Assembly: GCA_029260755.1 (NCBI GenBank)
Contig: JAJDCQ010000091.1
Location: forward strand, 99,498-163,497
Direction: 5' to 3'
Length of the DNA stretch: 64,000 nucleotides
Origin: Planctomycetota bacterium
GTDB lineage: Bacteria > Planctomycetota > J058 > JAJDCQ01
The translations under genes and the position numbers were made by a program. This document shows positions 8,225-16,572 of the stretch, piece by piece (the first letter of the stretch is position 1; every line of letters starts with the position of its first letter). The notes beneath the pieces were generated by a model, which saw only the letters and a program-made list of their open reading frames with translations, was not told the DNA's origin and did no database searches.

Positions 8225-9136
8225 ATGAAGCTGTTGACAGGCAACCGGGGATGGGCCGCGATCGCGCTGGCCGTGGCGCTGGGCTGCGTGACGCTCGCCG
8301 CGACGCCGACCGCCGCCGTGGCCGGCGACGACAAGGCGACCGCCGACGAGGTCCGCGACCTCATCCGGTCGCTCGGCGCGGATGACCCCGACGTCCGGGA
8401 GAAGGCGACCGAGCGCCTCGTGGCGATCGGCCGACCGGCGCTCGAGGCGCTGCGCGAGGCGGCCGAGAGCCCCGACTTCGAGGTCCGGTGGCGCGCCAAG
8501 GAGGCGCTCAGCCAGATCGAGGGGACGCCCGAGTCCCCCGAGGACGCGCCGCGGACGCGCGCCCGGGGTCCGGACGGGACCGAGGATCCGAACGGCGCGA
8601 TGCCCGGCGTTCCCGAGATGGAGGAGCTCCTCAAGGGCGTTCCCGGTCTCGAGGAGGCGTTCGGCGAGTCGATGAAGGAGGCCTTCGAGGAGCTCCGCCG
8701 GGCGATGGGCGGCGAGCAGCCGCCGCAGGGCGACCCGAATCGTCCGCGGGTCCGGATCTTCCAGGGCGGCGGCCAGGGCGGCGAGTGGCAGCTCCGCGAG
8801 GTCTCGCCGGGCGCGTCCTCCCTCGGCGACCTCGGCATGGAGGTGCAGCGGGTGCCGGCGGCGCTGCGCGCGCACCTCAGCGTTCCGCCCGGCGGCGGGC
8901 TGCTCGTCACCAAGGTGAAGAAGGACGGCCTCGCCGCGTCGATCGGCGTGAAGCGCTACGACGTGATCTTCGGCCTCGACGACGAGATCGTTCGCAAGGC
9001 GGCCGACCTCGACCCGATCGTCGATCCGAAGAAGAAGATGGTGCTCCGCGTGATCCGGAAGGCGTCGGCGATCGAGATCGAGATCGGCGGCCCGCCGACG
9101 ACCGAGCCCGAGACGCCCGATGAGGGGCCGAAGTAA
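8225..9136 (+). CDS. secreted HEAT-repeat and PDZ-domain protein
   Basis: A 303-residue exported protein with a signal peptide over residues 1-38 (IALAVALGCVTLAATP). One or two HEAT-like helical repeats (about 42-100) contain the phrases DDPDVREKATERLVAIGRPA and FEVRWRAKEAL. A Pro/Gly/Arg-rich linker runs to about 215, and a PDZ-like domain (about 220-295) contains GGGLLVTKVKKDGLAASIGV. There is no protease domain. The start follows GGAG in acggagatgcaccg. It lies 39 bases after the fourth HtrA-like gene and is probably the last gene of the sigma operon. Periplasmic protein binding is inferred from the domains alone. Confidence 0.75.
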   Translation: MKLLTGNRGWAAIALAVALGCVTLAATPTAAVAGDDKATADEVRDLIRSLGADDPDVREKATERLVAIGRPALEALREAAESPDFEVRWRAKEALSQIEGTPESPEDAPRTRARGPDGTEDPNGAMPGVPEMEELLKGVPGLEEAFGESMKEAFEELRRAMGGEQPPQGDPNRPRVRIFQGGGQGGEWQLREVSPGASSLGDLGMEVQRVPAALRAHLSVPPGGGLLVTKVKKDGLAASIGVKRYDVIFGLDDEIVRKAADLDPIVDPKKKMVLRVIRKASAIEIEIGGPPTTEPETPDEGPK

Positions 9137-9171
9137 CCGCGCGCCGAGACGCCCTCGTCCGACGAGCGCCG

Positions 9172-9221
9172 AAGGGGTCAGCTCCCGTTCTCACGAGACC
9201 GAGAACGGGAGCTGGCCCCTT
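9172..9221. repeat. 50-nt near-perfect hairpin, possible dispersed palindrome
   Basis: Arms of 21 nt (9172-9192 and 9201-9221) are complementary at every position except one G-T wobble, around an 8-nt loop. The core AGCTCCCGTTCTC pairs with GAGAACGGGAGCT. There is no U-tract after it, so it is not a classical terminator. A second, smaller inverted repeat (GTCCCGCC 9233-9240 with GGCGGGAC 9275-9282) follows. Such palindromes are often multicopy in large genomes, but the copy number cannot be seen here. Confidence 0.7.
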
Positions 9222-9298
9222 TGGTCGTAGAAGTCCCGCCTTGACAGTTGGATGCGCCCCGACGACGATGGAAGGGCGGGACCTCCCCCACCACTTGA

Positions 9299-10603
9299 AT
9301 GCGGACGATGACCGATCGAGCGCCGTCTCCAGATCCCGTCTTCCGCCTCCTCGCCAGGATCGCGGCGCTCCAGGAGGCGCCCGGGCCCGAGACGGCGGAC
9401 GCCGTCGCCAGGGAGGCCCGCGCGGTCGCCGGTCAGCTTCGCGGCCTCCAGCACGTCGTCCGCCAGGTGAAGCCGCAGCTCTCGGGCATGCTCGAGGTGA
9501 TGGGGAGCCTGCTCGAACGGGTCAAGGGCGACATCCAGGAGAGCGACCGCCAGACCCTGAGCGCGCTCGCGAGCCGGATCGCCCGGATCCTCGCCGCGGT
9601 CGAAGACACGGGCGAGCTCGCCGGCGGGGGACTGCCGGCGGCGATCGCCGGCGCATCGAGCGTCCCGAGCCATGTCCCGGGTGACGTCGAAGGCGCTTCG
9701 AGCGCCACGCCGGCCTCCGCGTCCGCCTCTGGCCCCGCGCCGGCCCCGCCGCCGGCCGTCGCCCCGGTCGCGTCGGCGCCCGAGCGAGCCGCCGCGGCTC
9801 CGCCGCCCCGCACCGCGTCCGCGCCGGCCGCGTCGACCGTCGAGAGCAACGGCGTCACCGTGCTCGTCTGTGATCGGGACACCCTGATCGTGCGGATGCT
9901 CGCGGCGGTCCTCAAGCGCCGGGGCTACGAGGTGCTCTCCTCCTCCACCTTCGGCCAGGCGTTCGCGCAGGCGACCGCCCGCCGCCCCGACGTCCTCGTC
10001 GTCGACCCGGCCGGCCGGTCGGGGCCGGTCGTCGAGCGCCTGACGACGCTCGCGGCGAACGAGGCGCTCGCCGACGTGCCGATCATCGTCTGCTCCGCGA
10101 CGAGCCTCGGGAGCGGCTCCTACGCTCGGAGCGTCGTCGAGTGGCTCCCCAAGCCGATCGACACCCAGGACCTCCTTGGCGCGCTCGAGCGCGCGACGAG
10201 CAGCGCCACGAGCAAGACGCGGGTGCTCGTCGTCGAGGACAACGAGAGCGTGGCGCTCACCCTCACCCGACTCCTCGAGCGTCACGGCGCCGAGGTCGTC
10301 CACGCCCGAAGCGGGCTCCGCGCCGTGCAGCTCTCGCAGCGGACGAACGTCGACATGGTCGTCCTCGACGTCGGCCTGCCCGAGTTCGACGGCTTCACCG
10401 TCGTCGATCAGCTCCGGGCCTCGGAGCGCACCTGCGACCTCCCGATCATGATCTACACCGGACGCGACCTCGACGACGCGCAGCGCGAACGGCTGACCCT
10501 CGGCCGGACGGTCTTCCTGCGGAAGGGCGACGCGTCGACCGAGGACCTGGAGATGCGGCTCGTCGGGTTGCTGGCGGCCTGCGGGGTCGGCAACGGCGGC
10601 TGA
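9299..10603 (+). CDS. two-receiver response regulator
   Basis: A 434-residue cytoplasmic protein; a second in-frame ATG lies at 9308. Residues 1-105 are helical with no obvious enzyme motif. A flexible Ala/Pro/Ser linker runs to about 182, and two CheY-like receiver domains follow (about 187-300 and 307-425). The first has the acceptor-type Asp in VLVVDPAGRSG and the conserved Lys in LPKPI, but its acceptor loop is shortened. The second is canonical: VLVVEDNES at the acidic pocket, Asp in VVLDVGLPEFDGF, Thr in MIYTGR and Lys in FLRKGD. There is no DNA-binding or enzymatic output domain, so it probably works through protein contacts or as a phosphorelay element. No histidine kinase is adjacent. 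Confidence 0.85.
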   Translation: MRTMTDRAPSPDPVFRLLARIAALQEAPGPETADAVAREARAVAGQLRGLQHVVRQVKPQLSGMLEVMGSLLERVKGDIQESDRQTLSALASRIARILAAVEDTGELAGGGLPAAIAGASSVPSHVPGDVEGASSATPASASASGPAPAPPPAVAPVASAPERAAAAPPPRTASAPAASTVESNGVTVLVCDRDTLIVRMLAAVLKRRGYEVLSSSTFGQAFAQATARRPDVLVVDPAGRSGPVVERLTTLAANEALADVPIIVCSATSLGSGSYARSVVEWLPKPIDTQDLLGALERATSSATSKTRVLVVEDNESVALTLTRLLERHGAEVVHARSGLRAVQLSQRTNVDMVVLDVGLPEFDGFTVVDQLRASERTCDLPIMIYTGRDLDDAQRERLTLGRTVFLRKGDASTEDLEMRLVGLLAACGVGNGG

Positions 10604-11006
10604 GCCACCGCTTCTCTCGCGCAGCGGCCGGGAACCGGACCTCGGCGACTCGCCATCCGCGTCATCCGCGTCATCCGCGGTTCCCACTGGTTCGACGCCG
10701 AGAGAGACCGAACCGCGGATTTCGCGGACGACACGGATTGTCTCGGGCGTCGCCGAGCCATTGCCGGCGCGTCGCGGTGCTCCGCCCGAGAGTCCTGTTT
10801 CTGGAAGAGCGTTCCTGGAACAGCTCCCGGACGCCGGCAACTCGCAATCCGCGGAATCCGCGAAATCCGCGGTTCCACTTGTTTCACGGCGAGAGAACGA
10901 AACCGCGGATTGTTGGATTGGCTGGATTCGTCCCGGTCGGTGCGACGTCACTGCCGTGTCGGCGCCACCTGTTTCTGGAACGAGCCTGGAGCACCGGGCC
11001 GAACAT
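10604..11006. repeat. convergent intergenic region with two copies of an 85-bp palindromic repeat
   Basis: No gene is supported here. Two direct copies (about 10650-10738 and 10840-10921) share ACTCGC, a run of ATCCGCG units, ATCCGCGGTTCC, a central CGAGAGA and GAACCGCGGATT or AAACCGCGGATT. Each copy can fold on itself because its start (ATCCGCGGTT) is the complement of its end (AACCGCGGAT). The spacer contains TGTTTCTGGAA and TTCCTGGAACA, another imperfect inverted pair, and CTGTTTCTGGAACG recurs near 10970. The region separates a plus-strand gene end from a minus-strand gene end, so the hairpins may also act as bidirectional terminators. Confidence 0.65.
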
Positions 11007-13631
11007 TCAGTCGGGCAACACCCGTCCGATCGCCCGCAGCACCTCCGGCACCGTCCCCGTGGTGACCGGCACCCCCGCGGGGAGGCTCTCCAGGAACGCC
11101 TGCCCGTAACCACGCGTGACGACGCGTCGGTCGAGGATAAGGATCGCGCCGCGGTCGCTCTTCGATCGGATGAGCCGACCGACCCCCTGACGGAACTTCA
11201 GGACGGCGGCCGGCACGGTCATCTGGCGGAACGGATCGCCGCCCCTCCGCTGGAGATCCTCGGCCCGCGCCTGCCAGAGGGGCTCGTCGGGCACGCGGAA
11301 CGGGAGCCGCGTGATGACGACGAGGGAGAGGGCGTCGCCCTTCACGTCGACGCCCTCCCAGAACGAGTCGGTGCCGAAGAGGACGGCGTTGCCCGCCTTG
11401 CGGAAGCGATCGAGGAGGGCGGTTCGGTTCCCGTCGCCCTGCCGGAGGACGAGCAGCCCTTCTCGCTCGAGGATGGGGGCGAGCGCCTGATGCACCCGGC
11501 GGAGCATCCCGTAGGAGGTGAAGAGGACGAAGGCGCGGCCGCCCGAGCGCTTCACCGCCTCGCGGGTCGCGATGATCACCCGGGGCTCGTAGAGCGGGTC
11601 GCCCGGCTCGGGGATGCCGGTGGTCACGCCGACCGCGCAGCGCCGGGCGTAGTCGAACGGGGAGCCGAGGATCATCTCCTCGACCCGACCCTCGGGAAGG
11701 TCGGCCAGCCCGAGGCGGCGGCGGACGTACTCGAAGCTGCCGGCGACGGCGAGCGTCGCGCTCGACAGGACCGCTCCGTGGACGTGGTCGAAGAGCTTCT
11801 CGCGGAGGACCTCATCGACCCGGAGGGGCGCGACGTGGAGGTTCGCGAGGACGCGATCCTCGGCGGTCTCGCCGGGGCGGCTCCGACCGCGCCGGGCGCG
11901 GAGCTCGACCCATCGGACGTGGCTCTCGTCGCGATCATCGAGGAAGAGCTCGATCGAGCGGGCGGCGCTCTGGCAGCGGCGCGCCGCGCTCCGGAGCTCG
12001 AGGGCGGCGCCGGCGAGCTCGTCCCGGACGCGGGGCTCGTCGACGTCCTCGAGCGCCTTCGCCGCGCGGACGACGACGGCGCCGAGGGTGCCGAGGCGCT
12101 GGCGTGTTCGATCGAGCGGCGGGCGCAGGACCGTCCAGAGGGTCTCGCCGGCCTTGGCGCTCCGGAGCCGCACCTTGCGGTCGCGCGGGCGTCCGGCGCC
12201 GGCGCCCTCGGCCACGGCCTCGGTCGCCCCACCAGCGTCGGCGACGTGGGCGGCGACGTGGTCGCGGATCGCGGCGAGGTCCTCCTCGGCGGCGAGGGCG
12301 GCCGATCCGTGGGCCGGGAGCGCCTCCTCCTCGAGGATCCGGGCGGCGCGCGCCGCGTCGGGATGGCGGCTCTTGATCGCGCGCTCGACGAGGGCGGGGA
12401 TGATCCCGCGACCGAGCCGGCGACGGCTGACGAGCCGTCCAAGCAGCCGGCGGAGGCCGAGGGCGGTGACCCGGGTGCCGAAGTAGTCGCTCGCGGTGTC
12501 CTCGATGTGGTGCGCCTCGTCGATCACGAGGTGTCGGAACGCCGGGAGGACGGCCGGCGCGTCGAAGTCGCCGAGCTCGGCCTTGATGGAGAGGTCGCTG
12601 AAGAGGAGGTGGTGGTTCGCCACGAGGAGGTCGGCCCGGCCGGCCTCCTGCCGGGTCCGGAAGTAGAAGCACTTCCCGTAGGTGGGGCAGCGGGTCCGGA
12701 GGCAGCTGTCCGGCGTCGACTCGACACGATCCCAGACGGCGTCGGCCGGCGGGTGTGGCAGCTCGGCCCGGTCGCCGGTCCGGGTCGTCTTCAGCCATCG
12801 AGTGACGGCGCCGAGGGAGGCGCGGTCGCCGTCCTCCTCGAACAGCTCGGCCTGCCCCGCGCGCGCCTCCTCGGCACGCCGGAGGCTCACGTAGTTTCCC
12901 CGCCCCTTGACGAGCGCGCTCCGGAACGGGGGGAGGCCCTCGCCGGCGAGGACGGGGATGTCCTTGGCGACGAGCTGCTCCTGGAGGTTGATCGTGGCCG
13001 TCGAGGCGATCACCTTCTCGCGCCGTCGGACCGCCCAGAGCACGGCGGGGACGAGGTAGGCGAGCGACTTGCCCGTGCCCGTCCCCGCCTCGACGAGGAG
13101 CACCTTGCCCGACGAGAACGCCCGGGCGACGGCGGCCGCCATCGCGCGCTGCTCGGGTCGCGCCTCGTAGCCCTCGATCCGGGCGGCGAGGGGACCGTCG
13201 GGACCGATCAGGGCGTCGATCTCGGCGGCGTCGAGCGGTGCGCTCGGGCGGGGCGGCGCGACCGGGACGACCGGCAGGCACGCGGCGACGTCGTTGTCGA
13301 CGATGTAGAAGGCGATGCCGCCGTTGCCGAGCGCCGAAGCGACGTCGAGATCGGCGTCCGAGGGAGCGAGGCGCCCGCTCGGATGGTTGTGGATCGCGCA
13401 GTGCCATCCGGCCGCCGCGGCCACGATCGCCGGCGCCGCGGTGCGGTGGCCGCGCGCGGCGACGCGCGCCTCGCGGACCACCCCGGCCTCGTCGGTCCGG
13501 GCGACGAAGAAGACCTCGTCGCCACGGTTCTCGGCGATCGCCCCGCGGATGAAGGCGCGCGTCGGCTCGTCGATGAGCTCGTGGACCGGCGGGATCGACG
13601 GAGTTGACGCGGCGCCGGGGGCGTCGGCCAC
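11007..13631 (-). CDS. RadC-type JAMM domain fused to a DinG/XPD-family helicase
   Basis: An 874-residue cytoplasmic fusion. Residues 1-130 are a RadC-like JAMM domain with a complete metal site: His81 and His83 in HNHPSG, Asp94 in SDADLD, and a candidate Glu39. The rest is a superfamily 2 helicase of the DinG/XPD branch: Walker A EAGTGTGKS (181-189), DEAH box in VIDEAHHIEDTA, and motif VI in FRQGVGRLIRSKSDRG. The Fe-S cluster region has three of four expected cysteines (Cys310, Cys315, Cys321); the first, usually in a NYxC context, is Ser249 (NYVSLRR). The expected function is 5'-3' unwinding of forked or looped DNA. It is the last gene of a tight minus-strand operon. Confidence 0.88.
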   Translation of the reverse strand: MADAPGAASTPSIPPVHELIDEPTRAFIRGAIAENRGDEVFFVARTDEAGVVREARVAARGHRTAAPAIVAAAAGWHCAIHNHPSGRLAPSDADLDVASALGNGGIAFYIVDNDVAACLPVVPVAPPRPSAPLDAAEIDALIGPDGPLAARIEGYEARPEQRAMAAAVARAFSSGKVLLVEAGTGTGKSLAYLVPAVLWAVRRREKVIASTATINLQEQLVAKDIPVLAGEGLPPFRSALVKGRGNYVSLRRAEEARAGQAELFEEDGDRASLGAVTRWLKTTRTGDRAELPHPPADAVWDRVESTPDSCLRTRCPTYGKCFYFRTRQEAGRADLLVANHHLLFSDLSIKAELGDFDAPAVLPAFRHLVIDEAHHIEDTASDYFGTRVTALGLRRLLGRLVSRRRLGRGIIPALVERAIKSRHPDAARAARILEEEALPAHGSAALAAEEDLAAIRDHVAAHVADAGGATEAVAEGAGAGRPRDRKVRLRSAKAGETLWTVLRPPLDRTRQRLGTLGAVVVRAAKALEDVDEPRVRDELAGAALELRSAARRCQSAARSIELFLDDRDESHVRWVELRARRGRSRPGETAEDRVLANLHVAPLRVDEVLREKLFDHVHGAVLSSATLAVAGSFEYVRRRLGLADLPEGRVEEMILGSPFDYARRCAVGVTTGIPEPGDPLYEPRVIIATREAVKRSGGRAFVLFTSYGMLRRVHQALAPILEREGLLVLRQGDGNRTALLDRFRKAGNAVLFGTDSFWEGVDVKGDALSLVVITRLPFRVPDEPLWQARAEDLQRRGGDPFRQMTVPAAVLKFRQGVGRLIRSKSDRGAILILDRRVVTRGYGQAFLESLPAGVPVTTGTVPEVLRAIGRVLPD

Positions 13632-13640
13632 GCGGCCCGG

Positions 13641-15020
13641 TCAGTCCTCGCCGTCGTCGCCGCCGTCGCCGCCCTCGGGCGCGGCGCCGCCCTCGTCGGC
13701 TGGCGGCGCGGCGTCGGCGGGCGCGGCGGGATCACCCGGCACGAGGAGCGAGACCGCGCGCGTCTTCTCGACGCCGTCGATCCGATCGCGGACGAAGAGG
13801 ACGAGGCGATACTCGCCCGGAGGGAAGTCGGCCGGCAGCTCGACCCGGCAGGTCATCGAGGTGACGAGCGGTCGGGGCGGCGGCCGACCGATGTGCTCGG
13901 CGAACTTGCCCTTGTCGAGGACGACGCGCTTCCAGCGGTCGATGACGTGGAGGCCGACCTCGATCCAGTGCTCGCCCTTGTCGTTCCGCGCGGCGTCGCG
14001 GGGGCGCAGCTTGATCGTGAGGGTCTCGCCCGCGGCGATCTCGACCGGGGCGTCGGCGGCGCGGCCGGCGTCGTCCTCTCCCTGGACGACGACGCGCTCG
14101 ATCCGGAAGGGTCCGGTCCGCGCGGGCGGCGGCCCGCCGCGCGCGATGGCCGGCGGCTCCTCGACGGCCGAGCCCTCTCCGGCGGCCGGGTCCTCGTCGT
14201 CGAACCAGCCCTCGTCGCCGGGCGCCGGGTCGGGGGTGTCCGCCGCGCCGTCGGTGGCGCCGGGCGCGGGCTCGGTCGCGGCGGCCGGCTCGTCGGTCGG
14301 TTCCGGCGCGGCGGGCTCGTCGGTGGCGGCGGGCTCATCGATGCTCGTCGCCGGCTCGTCGGTGGCGACGGCCGGCTCGTCGCTCGGCTCGTCGCCTGGG
14401 TCGCCGGGCGCAACGGTCGTCGCGCTCTCGTCGGCGGTCCCCGCCTCCGCGGCCGGCGCCGGCGCGGGAGGCGTGGCCAGGCGCGCGATCGAGGGGTCGG
14501 GATCGCCGAGGGTGAACGAGGCGAACGTGGCGTCGAAGACCGGCAGGAGCGCCTCCCAGTGATCGCCCGAGGCGGTCTCCTGGATGAGCACCGCGCGCTT
14601 GTCGAAGAGGGCGAGATGGAAGCGACTCTCGAGCGGACGCTTCGCGTCGTCCTCGTAGCTCGCGCGCATCGTGAGCCAGCTCGTCCCCTCCCGCTCCTCG
14701 CGTCCGGTCTCGGTGGCGCCGTAGGCGTCGCCGAGGAGGCGCGCGATCTCGGTGAAGTAGGCATCGGGCGTCATCCGCGCGAGCGTGTTGAGGGTGACCA
14801 CGATGCTCGGCCGCGCGCCTTCGTCACCGGGGCCGACGAGGACGAGGCGGCCGTCGTCGTCGCGGGCCACCGTGAAGCCATCGGGTGGGGTCAGGGCGAT
14901 CCCGTCGGCGTTCGCGATCGGCTCGGCCGCCGAGGCGGGGGCGCCGGCGAACGAGGCGACGGCGAGGGCGAGGACCAGCGCGAGGCTGGAGACGCTCGGA
15001 GCTCGAGAGCGGCGGTTCAT
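13641..15020 (-). CDS. secreted hypothetical protein with acidic Asp/Glu/Pro/Thr-rich linker
   Basis: A 459-residue protein. The ATG at 15020 overlaps the TGA of the upstream gene (ATGA), which fixes the start. A signal peptide (SLALVLALAVASFAGAPASA) precedes a globular domain of about 140 residues (PPDGFTVARDDDGRLVLVGP and RFHLALFDKRAVLIQETASG). This resembles small lipoprotein-type domains that contain a predicted user-damage module, but I cannot name a family. Residues about 170-300 are a low-complexity linker with repeated TDEPA units. The C-terminus (about 300-435) is beta-rich (ADFPPGEYRLVLFVRDRIDG), like an immunoglobulin-type domain. It lies between a Nudix gene and the helicase, 9 bases before the latter; no functional link is evident. 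Confidence 0.7.
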   Translation of the reverse strand: MNRRSRAPSVSSLALVLALAVASFAGAPASAAEPIANADGIALTPPDGFTVARDDDGRLVLVGPGDEGARPSIVVTLNTLARMTPDAYFTEIARLLGDAYGATETGREEREGTSWLTMRASYEDDAKRPLESRFHLALFDKRAVLIQETASGDHWEALLPVFDATFASFTLGDPDPSIARLATPPAPAPAAEAGTADESATTVAPGDPGDEPSDEPAVATDEPATSIDEPAATDEPAAPEPTDEPAAATEPAPGATDGAADTPDPAPGDEGWFDDEDPAAGEGSAVEEPPAIARGGPPPARTGPFRIERVVVQGEDDAGRAADAPVEIAAGETLTIKLRPRDAARNDKGEHWIEVGLHVIDRWKRVVLDKGKFAEHIGRPPPRPLVTSMTCRVELPADFPPGEYRLVLFVRDRIDGVEKTRAVSLLVPGDPAAPADAAPPADEGGAAPEGGDGGDDGED

Positions 15021-15805
15021 GACTCGGACCTCACGGCGGGATCGGTGATCGGTCGGTAGCGCGCGACCCACTCGGGCGGGAGCGCGTCGATGGAGCAACG
15101 GAGCTCGGGGAGATACCCGAGGTGGCTGGCGAGGCGGCGGAGCGCGATCTCGGTCTTGCCGTCCTCGAAGACCCCGCGCGCGCACGCGGCGAGGGCGTCG
15201 TGGAGATCCATCCACTCGAGGCGCGCGTCGCGTTCGCAGACCGAGCCGTCGCCCGGCAGGGGCGGGGCGCTCTCGGTCGTGGCCCAGGGGACCTCGAAGG
15301 CGACGAGGTAGACCTTCTCGGACAGGGTGCCCGGCGCCGGGTAGAACCCCGCGCCGAGCTCGACGCCTTCCCCGGGATCGACCCGCGCGCCGGCCTCCTC
15401 GTGGGCCTCCGCCGCGGCTCGGGTGAACACGCCCGCGCTGCCGCGGTCGCCCGGCTCGAGGGAGCCGGCGCACACCTCGGCGAGGAGCAGCGGCGGCGGC
15501 GCCTCCTCCGCCGCCCGGGGCAGGGTCAGGGCGCGCCGGAGCGTGATGGGGGGCCGCACGTTGTGCCGGATCGCCACCCGGATCGGGCCGCCGGCGGCCT
15601 CGCGGGCCCAGAGGATCGCGGCGGTCGCGTCCGAGCCGGGGCGATCGACGATGTCGTAGGGGTAGCTCTCCGACGCGCTGCCGTCGTCGTAGCGATGGCG
15701 AAGCGACAGGCGGCGAACGGTCAGGAACCCGCGGCGATCCGCTTCGGTGGTGTGGTCGTCGGCGACCTCGATGTCGGTGAGCTCGGGCACGGTCTCAGAG
15801 ATCAC
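15017..15805 (-). CDS. Nudix hydrolase, ADP-ribose-pyrophosphatase-like
   Basis: A 262-residue protein from the GTG at 15805, overlapping the end of the upstream gene by 11 bases. The Nudix box appears as AGVFTRAAAEAHEEAGARV; the EAHEEAG core keeps the metal-binding glutamates, while the usual Arg of the REUxEE motif is Ala. The N-terminal beta segment (FLTVRRLSLRHRYDDGS) and the ordering match ADP-sugar pyrophosphatases, which split ADP-ribose or similar compounds to AMP and a sugar phosphate. The substrate cannot be fixed from sequence. The pairing with a nicotinamidase-like gene is suggestive of NAD-derivative turnover (inference). Confidence 0.72.
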   Translation of the reverse strand: MISETVPELTDIEVADDHTTEADRRGFLTVRRLSLRHRYDDGSASESYPYDIVDRPGSDATAAILWAREAAGGPIRVAIRHNVRPPITLRRALTLPRAAEEAPPPLLLAEVCAGSLEPGDRGSAGVFTRAAAEAHEEAGARVDPGEGVELGAGFYPAPGTLSEKVYLVAFEVPWATTESAPPLPGDGSVCERDARLEWMDLHDALAACARGVFEDGKTEIALRRLASHLGYLPELRCSIDALPPEWVARYRPITDPAVRSES

Positions 15806-16418
15806 TCCCGACGGCGCCCAGGCACTTGAGGACGTGGGCGCTCGACATGACTTCGACGCCGGCGTCCTGCATCGCCTTCAAGGCGACCTTGCCGGTGCGC
15901 TCGTCGATCGGCCAGACCGCGTCCTGGACGACGCAGACTCGCCACCCGCGCTCGAGGAGGCCGAGCGCGGCGGCCCGGACGCAGACCTCGGTGACGACGC
16001 CGTAGACGACGGCCACCTTCTTGCCGAGCGACTCGAGGATGGCCTCGGCGTGACGGTTCGTGAAGATCGGGAAGTCCTGCTTCTCGAGCACGATGTGGGG
16101 CGCGTCGGCCGGCGGGAGCTTGGCGTCGGGATCGTTCGGGACGACGAACTCGAGCCCCGTCTCGCTCTCGGGGACCTTCCGCTGCCCCTCGGTGCCGACG
16201 ATGCAGTGCGGCGGGTACTGCTCGAACTCGGGGTCGTTCTCGGAGTGGGCGCAGACGCTGCTGACGATCGGGATCCCGTGCTTGATCGCGCTCACCTTGA
16301 AGCGGAGCAGCGGCTCGAGGATCGCCTCGGATCCCTTGGCGTAGAGCTTCCCCTCGGGATGGATGAAGTCCTTCTGCGTGTCCACGTCGAGGAGGATGAA
16401 GTCGACGTCTTCACTCAC
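15795..16418 (-). CDS. nicotinamidase/isochorismatase-family cysteine hydrolase
   Basis: A 207-residue protein from the GTG at 16418, preceded by GGAGA. The catalytic triad is complete: Asp13 in DVDTQKDF, Lys113 in IVLEKQDF, Cys146 in VVTEVCVRAA, the last preceded by the expected cis-peptide-type VVTE. The segment YPPHCIVGTEGQ is typical of the nicotinamidase branch, including a metal-ligand-type His. Nicotinamidases convert nicotinamide to nicotinate in NAD salvage, but other amidases share the fold. It is the first gene of the operon that continues with the Nudix hydrolase, the secreted protein and the helicase. Confidence 0.85.
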   Translation of the reverse strand: MSEDVDFILLDVDTQKDFIHPEGKLYAKGSEAILEPLLRFKVSAIKHGIPIVSSVCAHSENDPEFEQYPPHCIVGTEGQRKVPESETGLEFVVPNDPDAKLPPADAPHIVLEKQDFPIFTNRHAEAILESLGKKVAVVYGVVTEVCVRAAALGLLERGWRVCVVQDAVWPIDERTGKVALKAMQDAGVEVMSSAHVLKCLGAVGSDL

Positions 16419-16514
16419 GAGAGATCTCCGCCGGTGAACCGGTCAGTGTAGCGTTCGACGGGGTCGACGACGAGAGGCGAGCTCGGCCGACGCTGGCGTA
16501 ACTCGCTGTCACAA

Positions 16515-16545
16515 CACGAAAACGGGGAGGGCGATGCCCTCCCCG
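16515..16545 (-). terminator. Rho-independent terminator of the fabH-like gene
   Basis: A 10-bp perfect stem (CGGGGAGGGC, 16523-16532, with GCCCTCCCCG, 16536-16545) closes on a 3-base loop. On the minus strand it is followed by GTTTTCGTGTT, a short U-tract. It lies 28 bp after the minus-strand fabH-like stop, just before the separate nicotinamidase operon. Confidence 0.75.
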
Positions 16546-16572
16546 GTGCGATGCGAGCTCGGCCGCCCGCGC

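Noticed and set aside
10761..13607. 948-residue plus-strand open frame
   Set aside because: Antisense to the JAMM-helicase gene; no signature motifs.
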